Assembly: GCA_017936025.1 (NCBI GenBank)
Contig: JAGBGL010000155.1
Location: 1 to 8,279 of the forward strand
Length of the DNA: 8,279 nt
Direction: 5' to 3'
DNA from: Bacillota bacterium
GTDB lineage: Bacteria > Bacillota > Clostridia > Peptostreptococcales > Anaerovoracaceae
The notes beneath the pieces were generated by a model. It saw only the letters and a program-made list of their open reading frames with translations, made no database searches and was not told where the DNA came from. Shown here piece after piece: positions 1 through 5,251 of this stretch (positions within the stretch are counted from its first letter, which is position 1; each line of letters opens with the position of its first letter). The position numbers and the translations under genes are program-made.

Positions 1-1305
1 GAACTGGATGCGATCGTAGGTGCGGGATGGGACAGACCTCATTTTGATGAAGTCCCTTTACATAAAAGCACGCTGGATGCGATATGCCCGGACAGACCGG
101 TCGTTATGGCGGACGCGGGCTTCCATGTGCACTGGATGAATTCCAGGGCACTGGAAATGATGGGTATCGATGCGGATTTTAAAGCACCGGAAGGTGTTAC
201 GGTTGAAAAGGATGAAACCGGCGAGCCGACAGGTGTTGTAGCCGAATTCCTGGAAGTCTATGAACACTTCCAGAAATTCACTCCTGAACAGTACAAAGCG
301 GCGATTCTTTCGTATCAGGAAGAATCCCATCAGTACGGCATTACTGCGACATTTGAAGATACCGTTTATGATTTTGATGCTATGGTGGAAGCGTACAGAC
401 AGCTTGAAGCAGAGGGTGCGCTCAAGTACCGTGCGAGCGGGTACATGCGTGTCAATAAGGATGATGACATAGAGGCCGCAGTGACAAAGCTGAAGTCTCT
501 GCGTGACGCATTCAGAACAGGTCTGTTCCGCATGGACGGCGGGAAAATATTTATCGATGGTGTGCTGGAAGGTGAAACGGCATATATGGAAGAAGCGTAT
601 GACAATAATCCGGAAAACCACGGTGAGTATCAGTGGGAAGGCGCTACAGAAAAACTCTATGAGCTGTGCAGAATGTTGGAAGCCGAGGACCTGAATTACC
701 ACTTCCACACTATTGGAGATAAAGCCGTTGCGGTTGCACTTGATGCAATAGAATATGCCAAAAAAGATGCAGAAAATACTGTCACAAGGCCGGGGATCAC
801 ACATCTGCAGGTCGTGAGAGAGCAGGATTTTCCGAGATTCAAAGAGCTGGGGGTTTCTGCAGTCATCCAGGCGTTCTGGGCGGGCTACAGTGAATACTAT
901 GACCAGGCGGTAGAGTTTATCGGAAGAGAAAGAGCAGAAAGACAGTATCCGTTTGGAAGTCTTTTCAGAAACGGTGCATTGGTCGCTTCAGGAAGTGATT
1001 ATCCGGTACAGACTGACAGACCGCTGCTGGCGATACAGATGGGAATCACCAGAGCCGTGCCGGGAGATGAAATGATAATGCCGAAAGAGTCTGAAAAAGT
1101 GACGTTAGAGGACATGCTTCAGAGTTATACAAGAAATGGTGCAATTGCTAATTACCTGGAGGATGAAGTCGGAACTCTGGAAGCAGGCAAAAAAGCTGAT
1201 ATGGTAATACTTGAAAAGAATCTGTTTGAAATTTCGCCTTACGAAATTGCAGAAGTTAAGGAAATGATGACGATTTTTGATGGACAGATTGTTTATGAAA
1301 GATAG
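1..1305 (+). CDS. YtcJ-like metal-dependent amidohydrolase (amidohydrolase family 3), 5' end outside window
   Basis: The reading frame is open from the first base, so this is the C-terminal 434 residues of a family whose members usually have about 530; roughly 100 residues, including the first metal-binding HxH motif, lie upstream. Family landmarks, numbered from the window start: a GWD...PDRPV...DAGFHVHWMNS stretch (residues 9-50), the G-K-I-F-I-D-G motif with the probable carboxylated metal-bridging lysine K182, YHFHTIGDKA (H234, H236, D240), GITHLQV (H268), and GSDYPV with the catalytic/metal Asp D333. It ends in the usual GTLEAGKKADMVIL and FDGQIVY strands of the composite beta-sandwich. 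The family is cytoplasmic and hydrolyses amide or formamide-type C-N bonds, but the substrate cannot be read here. Metal ligands visible in the window are intact, so it looks functional. Only 18 nt separate it from the thioesterase, and no terminator lies between, so the two are probably co-transcribed. Confidence 0.94.
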   Translation, partial: ELDAIVGAGWDRPHFDEVPLHKSTLDAICPDRPVVMADAGFHVHWMNSRALEMMGIDADFKAPEGVTVEKDETGEPTGVVAEFLEVYEHFQKFTPEQYKAAILSYQEESHQYGITATFEDTVYDFDAMVEAYRQLEAEGALKYRASGYMRVNKDDDIEAAVTKLKSLRDAFRTGLFRMDGGKIFIDGVLEGETAYMEEAYDNNPENHGEYQWEGATEKLYELCRMLEAEDLNYHFHTIGDKAVAVALDAIEYAKKDAENTVTRPGITHLQVVREQDFPRFKELGVSAVIQAFWAGYSEYYDQAVEFIGRERAERQYPFGSLFRNGALVASGSDYPVQTDRPLLAIQMGITRAVPGDEMIMPKESEKVTLEDMLQSYTRNGAIANYLEDEVGTLEAGKKADMVILEKNLFEISPYEIAEVKEMMTIFDGQIVYER

Positions 1306-1323
1306 AAGAGAAGAGGGATTAGA

Positions 1324-2025
1324 ATGGTAGAACACAGAAAGTATTTCAGGACTGAAGAAAAGGATTTTTATGATAATGGACAGGTAAAGCTGAGCTCTGT
1401 TCTGTATTTTTTCCAGGAAGCTGCGACAGAGCATGCTGATATCATAGGTGTGGGCGGCGATGCTCTTATGAAGGATAATATCGTATGGATACTGGCAAAA
1501 ATGAAGCTGCGTATTCTGGCGGATATCCAGCAGGACAGGGATTATTATGTGCTGACATATCCGAGGGCGCAGAAGTCCAGATTCTGTCCGCGTGACTATT
1601 ATCTGTATGACGCGGATGATCAGCTGGTTGCTGTGGGTTCTGCGATATGGAGCTTTATGGACTGGACGACAAGAAAAATTGTAAAAATGGAGCTGAATTT
1701 CGGCGGTGATCTCAGAGAAGATGAAGCGTTCCCTGAAGGCTTCGAGAAGATCCGTGTCAAAGAACCGGTTCCGGTGGGAGAATATATTGTGGCTGCTGAG
1801 GACATCGATGCCAATGAGCATACGAACAACTGTGTTTACGGAGATATCGCAATGAAGGCTGCTGCAATTGAGAAGGTTAAAGATTTCGTAATACAGTATT
1901 CAAAAGAGACCCGCGAAGGCGAGGTTATAAAACTGTTCAGGGAAGAAACAGAAGACGGTCAGGTCGTAAGCGGAAAACTGGCGGACGATCAGACGGTTTT
2001 CACTGCAAAACTTACAAAAAGATAG
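1324..2025 (+). CDS. Acyl-ACP thioesterase (double hot-dog, plant FatA/FatB-like bacterial family)
   Basis: This 233-residue protein should hydrolyse acyl-acyl carrier protein to release free fatty acid, ending or diverting type II fatty acid synthesis in the cytoplasm. Two hot-dog halves are visible. The first (about 1-125) has the opening VEHRKYFRTEEKDFYDNGQ, a long helix LSSVLYFFQEAATEHAD, and WILAKMKLRI. The second (about 150-233) carries the catalytic motif D-I-D-A-N-E-H-T-N-N-C-V-Y with D162, N164 and H166 matching the Asp/Asn/His of plant FatB, and E195 in VIQYSKE at the place of the further acidic residue in the plant enzymes. Length fits the compact bacterial members, which lack a transit peptide. 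The ATG start has a GAGGG site six bases upstream. It lies 18 nt after the amidohydrolase and directly before a terminator, so it is the last gene of its unit. Acyl chain-length preference cannot be inferred. Confidence 0.92.
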   Translation: MVEHRKYFRTEEKDFYDNGQVKLSSVLYFFQEAATEHADIIGVGGDALMKDNIVWILAKMKLRILADIQQDRDYYVLTYPRAQKSRFCPRDYYLYDADDQLVAVGSAIWSFMDWTTRKIVKMELNFGGDLREDEAFPEGFEKIRVKEPVPVGEYIVAAEDIDANEHTNNCVYGDIAMKAAAIEKVKDFVIQYSKETREGEVIKLFREETEDGQVVSGKLADDQTVFTAKLTKR

Positions 2026-2030
2026 AAGAG

Positions 2031-2068
2031 AAATGCTGCTGTAAAAAGGCAGCATTTTCTATTTTTTT
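2031..2068 (+). terminator. Rho-independent terminator after the thioesterase gene
   Basis: A perfect 9-bp inverted repeat, AAATGCTGC (2031-2039) and GCAGCATTT (2049-2057), encloses a 9-nt loop and runs into a T-rich tract (2058-2068, including seven T in a row). It begins six bases after the thioesterase stop codon, so it closes the amidohydrolase-thioesterase unit and insulates it from the promoter just downstream. The left arm is not preceded by an A-tract of similar quality, so strong activity on the opposite strand is not expected. Confidence 0.92.
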
Positions 2069-2078
2069 GCAACTTCAA

Positions 2079-2107
2079 TTGATATTACATCATCTTTGTT
2101 GTATAAT
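2079..2107 (+). promoter_or_regulatory. Sigma-A-type promoter for the membrane-protein operon
   Basis: TTGATA (2079-2084) and a perfect TATAAT (2102-2107) are separated by exactly 17 bases, close to the housekeeping consensus. Transcription would start near 2114, giving a leader of about 90 nt before the ATG at 2206. A second TATAAT sits 13 bases further on (2115-2120) but has no good -35 at 16-18 bases; it may be chance or an overlapping start. The promoter lies directly behind the terminator, which supports a real boundary between transcription units. I saw no convincing operator, riboswitch or strong hairpin in the leader. Confidence 0.8.
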
Positions 2108-2205
2108 AACTTATTATAATATCGGCTAGGTGTATCTTTTTGCCAAAAACCGGACAACAGGATAACACCGTATTGCCAGTAAATTTACAGGAGAGTTTTG
2201 AGATC

Positions 2206-2553
2206 ATGGACACTAATGGTTTTGTACTGATCTTGCTGGCTTTACTTGTGATAATGATTGTGCTGCTGCTTTTCATCGGAAGCAGATATAAAAAGCAGAT
2301 GGCAAGCATTGAACAGATAAATCAGCAGCTGACAAATCTTGCAGCTGTTCCGGCTGATGAACAAACGGAGGCAAGTGTAGAAGATGCTTCCGAAGTAGAA
2401 CAGACGGCAGTGGATCTGATTGCAGCAATAACTGAAGAAAAACAGGATGCTCGGGAAGATGTGAAAGAAGAATCCGAGGCATCAGCATATAATACCGGAA
2501 AAAGCGGGAAAATTTATACAAAGGAAGAACTTGAATTACTTATCAAAGAGTAA
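2206..2553 (+). CDS. Small single-pass membrane protein with acidic cytoplasmic tail, function unknown
   Basis: I do not recognise a named family. The 115-residue product starts with a short MDTNG leader, then one very hydrophobic segment (about residues 6-24, rich in L, I and V), followed at once by R-Y-K-K. By the positive-inside rule this puts the N-terminus outside and about 90 residues in the cytoplasm. The tail has a short helical, Gln-rich part (IEQINQQLTNL), an acidic part rich in E, D and A, and a basic end: GKIYTKEELELLIKE. The ATG at 2206 is chosen because AGGAGAG (2189-2195) precedes it, although the gap of 10 bases is somewhat long. An in-frame TTG at 2140 with AGGTG seven bases upstream would add 22 residues, which are polar and look like leader sequence. 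It is the first gene after the promoter and ends 18 nt before the zinc-ribbon gene, so translation is probably coupled. The composition resembles the cytoplasmic part of that neighbour. Confidence 0.75.
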   Translation: MDTNGFVLILLALLVIMIVLLLFIGSRYKKQMASIEQINQQLTNLAAVPADEQTEASVEDASEVEQTAVDLIAAITEEKQDAREDVKEESEASAYNTGKSGKIYTKEELELLIKE

Positions 2554-2571
2554 CAGGTAGAGGAGGAACTT

Positions 2572-5184
2572 ATGTATTGTAGAAATTGCGGGAATAAAAT
2601 AGTAGAGGGAGATAAGTTCTGCAGCGAATGCGGCACAAAAGTTGCTGTTGATACTGCAGCGGCACCAGTGACGCCTGCAGCACCTGAAGTGGAACTGCCA
2701 AAGACAGAGGCTGTTGCAGATGATGCGCCTTTATTCGAACCATTTGACTTTAAAGCGTTCGGTTTTGATTTTTCAGAACTGGGCCTTGGAACAGGGCTGA
2801 AGGAAGAAACTAAACCGACTCCTCCAACTGAGACATTTGATTGGAATACAGGAGAGTTCCCTGACAGAAATACTGCGACAAAAACAGAAGATATCAATTT
2901 CAACTGGTCTCTGAGTCCGGATGAACCTGCAGCGCCAGCAGCGGAACCGCCAAAGGCAGAGCCTGTAGCTGAGGTTCCTGCAGCGCCTGAAATGGAGCTG
3001 CCTAAAGTAGAACCTGTTAAAGAGGAGACTCCATCCAACGACCTGTTCGGTGACCTGGAAGAGACAAGAAAGCAGTCTGAAGAAATCGACAAATTCTTTA
3101 CTTTCCACCGTAAGAATGAAGAATTCCAGAAGATTCTGGACAGAGAATATGAAAAGGTAAGATCCGGCAATATAATTGCAGAAGAACTTTCTGCAGCGGA
3201 AGCCGGCGCGGAAGATATGTTTACGGCGAGACAGCCTGAAGATCCTATGGAAGAATTGTTTGCTTCCGAAGGCGTTGTAAGAGGATATGAGCCTAAACCT
3301 ATCGAAACGGACGTACTCGAAAGAATCGAGGCGGCTGATGAAGAAAAACGAGTAAGAGAAGAAGCTGCAAGACTGGTCGAAGAAGAGAGAGCAAGACGTG
3401 AAGCAGAAGAGGCTGCAGCGGCTGCTGCGGCAGCAGAAGCGGCGGCAGCTGAAGTTTCAGCAGCTGAGCCTGTAGAAGAACCTGCAGCAGAAGTTCCTGC
3501 AGAAGAACCGGTTGCGGAAACTCCTGCAGAAGAATCTGCAACTGATGACTTTGATCTGTTTGCACAGCTGGAAGCTATGGATGATGCGGCAGAAGAACCT
3601 GCAGAAGACGCTGTGGAAATACCTGTCGAAGAGCCTGCAGTAGTAACTGTAACAGACGAGCCTGCAGCAGAAGTTCCTGCAGAGGAACCTGCGGCGCCTG
3701 TATTTGAAACTCCTGTAACAGAGGAACCTGCAGAAGAGCCTGCGGGAGAAATTCCGGCTTCAGAAACAGCTGCTGAAGTGAAAGAAGAACCTTCTGAAGA
3801 AGCTCCTGCCTTTGAAATTCCGGCAGAGCCTGCTGAAGAAGAAGTTCCTGAAAAAACAAAGACTGTAGATAAAGCTGCGATCCTGGCAGGAATGGCAATT
3901 GCTAACGAAATGGTAGAAAGAGACCGTGCAATCGCGGCAGAACAGGCGGCAGCAGAAACAACTGCAGCTGCGGCAGTCATCGAAGATACAAATGTAGACC
4001 TGCCTGACTTCCTGGGACATGAAGAAGATCTTCCTGCAGTGCAGGATGTGGCTCCTGAATCCGAAGAAGAACCGGAAACTGCTGACGAAGATGTTGAGTT
4101 TGAAATCTTTGAACAGCTGGAAAATGCAGAAAAAGGACCGGAAGAAGAAATCGTCCTGACAGACAGCCAGACACTGGTTGATCTGTTTGCTGATGCTGAA
4201 ACCGTAGAAAACCATGAAAAGGGATGGACTGAACATACTCTGATCCTCAGCGAAGATTCCGTAGCGGAAATCCTGAATGCTTCCGGAGAAGAAGATGTTA
4301 CTGAAAATACAGTACTGTTCTCTGCAGAAACACTGGGAGCTATCCTCGCAGAAGCAGAACAGGAAAATCCGGAAGGTTCCGAAGTAGTGGTATCTGTGGA
4401 AAGTCTGACTGAAGTGCCTGAAGCTGCGGAAACAGCAGCAGGCGTTTCTGAGGAAGCAGAGGAAGAACCTCATGGAAAAGGCCGCACTGTACTGAAAGTG
4501 CTGCTGGTGATCCTGATCATTCTGCTCGTGCTGGAAATTGCAGGGGTAGCGATCAAACTGCTGGCACCTACAAGTAATGCTGCTAATTTCATCGATAACC
4601 AGCTGACAAAAGTATTCCAGCTGATCTCAGGTGAAGACGACAAGGAACTGAATGTATTTGCAGAAGCAGAGGAAATAAGAACAGAACCTTTAGAAGATAA
4701 AACAGAACTTATTGCCGCAGAAAAGAGCAAGAATAAGAACGGAAACATTGCTTCCGTAGTATATAATCAGGATCTTGCATTTGATTCCGGAAAAAAGTAT
4801 GAAAACACTGACCTGAACCTGACTCAGGACCTGACTGACGTTGCATGGTATAAAAATGCGGACAACAGACAGGTGTATTATGATCAGGCGATTGTCGGTA
4901 CAATGATTGCATATGACTCACAGAGAGTTAATCTGGTAAACAGCAACGACCCTACAGTACTGAACCTGATGGTTGAAGGTACTGAATTATACAATGAAGT
5001 TTCTGCATCGGCGGGAAAAGGCGGAATGACATTTGAACTGCTGCAGCTTGGGGAAATCAGACAGTCCGGAAGTTCATATTTCATCTGGACAGCCGAAACA
5101 ATAGGTGGTGAAACAGAATCTTATATTTATGAAATGCAGCCTGCAGGCGAAACAATGAAAATTAAAGCGCGCCACGAGGCATAA
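2572..5184 (+). CDS. Zinc-ribbon, Ala/Glu/Pro-rich acidic, single-pass membrane protein with extracytoplasmic C-terminal domain
   Basis: The 870-residue protein begins with a zinc ribbon, C3-x2-C6-x10-C17-x2-C20. Residues 24-525 are mostly acidic low complexity (A, E, P, V, D), probably disordered. They include a charged helical stretch with an Ala run (about 244-295), a possible coiled coil, and repeated F-D/E-L/I-F-x-Q-L-E motifs. Residues 527-618 hold a regular repeat. A single membrane helix lies at about 640-661, preceded by G-K-G-R and followed by about 205 residues outside. The far C-terminus (about 764-866) alternates a helix with strands ending in YFIWTAE and YIYEM, which could be NTF2-like as in TcaA/YvbJ-type zinc-ribbon membrane proteins; this is a guess from pattern alone. 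N-in/C-out topology is inferred. The start has AGGAGG five bases upstream. It may sense or scaffold envelope events together with the UPF0182 neighbour, 67 nt downstream, but no enzymatic motif is visible. Confidence 0.88.
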   Translation: MYCRNCGNKIVEGDKFCSECGTKVAVDTAAAPVTPAAPEVELPKTEAVADDAPLFEPFDFKAFGFDFSELGLGTGLKEETKPTPPTETFDWNTGEFPDRNTATKTEDINFNWSLSPDEPAAPAAEPPKAEPVAEVPAAPEMELPKVEPVKEETPSNDLFGDLEETRKQSEEIDKFFTFHRKNEEFQKILDREYEKVRSGNIIAEELSAAEAGAEDMFTARQPEDPMEELFASEGVVRGYEPKPIETDVLERIEAADEEKRVREEAARLVEEERARREAEEAAAAAAAAEAAAAEVSAAEPVEEPAAEVPAEEPVAETPAEESATDDFDLFAQLEAMDDAAEEPAEDAVEIPVEEPAVVTVTDEPAAEVPAEEPAAPVFETPVTEEPAEEPAGEIPASETAAEVKEEPSEEAPAFEIPAEPAEEEVPEKTKTVDKAAILAGMAIANEMVERDRAIAAEQAAAETTAAAAVIEDTNVDLPDFLGHEEDLPAVQDVAPESEEEPETADEDVEFEIFEQLENAEKGPEEEIVLTDSQTLVDLFADAETVENHEKGWTEHTLILSEDSVAEILNASGEEDVTENTVLFSAETLGAILAEAEQENPEGSEVVVSVESLTEVPEAAETAAGVSEEAEEEPHGKGRTVLKVLLVILIILLVLEIAGVAIKLLAPTSNAANFIDNQLTKVFQLISGEDDKELNVFAEAEEIRTEPLEDKTELIAAEKSKNKNGNIASVVYNQDLAFDSGKKYENTDLNLTQDLTDVAWYKNADNRQVYYDQAIVGTMIAYDSQRVNLVNSNDPTVLNLMVEGTELYNEVSASAGKGGMTFELLQLGEIRQSGSSYFIWTAETIGGETESYIYEMQPAGETMKIKARHEA
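3481..3689 (+). repeat. Pair of 29-bp in-frame direct repeats, 180 bp apart, within the zinc-ribbon gene
   Basis: Bases 3481-3509 and 3661-3689 are identical except for one silent A/G change at 3504/3684. Both encode P-A-A-E-V-P-A-E-E-P (residues 304-313 and 364-373). The spacing is exactly 60 codons. A looser pair encodes P-A-A-P-E-V/M-E-L-P-K-T/V-E (residues 35-46 and 136-147). These point to growth of the acidic region by internal duplication or slippage, and to length variation between strains. Confidence 0.8.
4150..4425 (+). repeat. Four-copy strand-helix peptide repeat, mostly 24-residue period, before the membrane helix
   Basis: Copies begin at I527, L557, V581 and V605 of the zinc-ribbon protein. 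Copies 2-4 align without gaps at exactly 24 residues: three hydrophobic residues, Ser, any, Asp/Glu, Ser/Thr, Val/Leu, any, any, Ile/Val (LILSEDSVAEIL; VLFSAETLGAIL; VVVSVESLTEVP). Copy 1 (IVLTDSQTLVDLF) fits with one extra residue and a longer linker. The DNA has diverged, so the repeat is conserved at protein level only. It could form a small cytoplasmic folded module or repeated binding sites. Confidence 0.7.
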
Positions 5185-5251
5185 TAACTGATCCGGAGCA
5201 TCCGGCAGACCCGGGTGTTAAAATAACGAAAACCTTTAAAAGGGAGGGATT

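Noticed and set aside
2115..2120. Second TATAAT as an independent promoter
   Set aside because: No -35 element at suitable spacing; probably part of an AT-rich downstream region.
2140..2205. TTG at 2140 as start of the small membrane protein, adding 22 residues
   Set aside because: The extra residues are polar and resemble leader sequence; ATG at 2206 has a recognisable AGGAGAG site. Not fully excluded because AGGTG lies seven bases before the TTG.
3400..3470. GCAGCGGCTGCTGCGG-type run as a trinucleotide microsatellite
   Set aside because: The Ala codons are mixed (GCA, GCG, GCT), so it is a poly-Ala helix rather than a pure repeat tract prone to slippage.
3299..3898. Minus-strand frames of Leu/Gln-rich composition
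   Set aside because: Frame-shifted shadows of the same low-complexity codons with no protein-like composition.
2514..3980. 488-residue open frame on the minus strand, opposite the zinc-ribbon gene, rich in Ser/Ala/Gly
   Set aside because: It mirrors the repetitive GCA/GAA/CCT codons of the + strand gene, which rarely give stops on the opposite strand. It shows no domain, and the sense frame has a zinc ribbon, membrane helix and good ribosome binding site.
5204..5213. GGCAGACCCG shared between the gaps on both sides of the UPF0182 gene (5204-5213 and 8109-8118)
   Set aside because: A 10-base match is expected by chance many times when all positions of an 8-kb window are compared, and the flanks differ.
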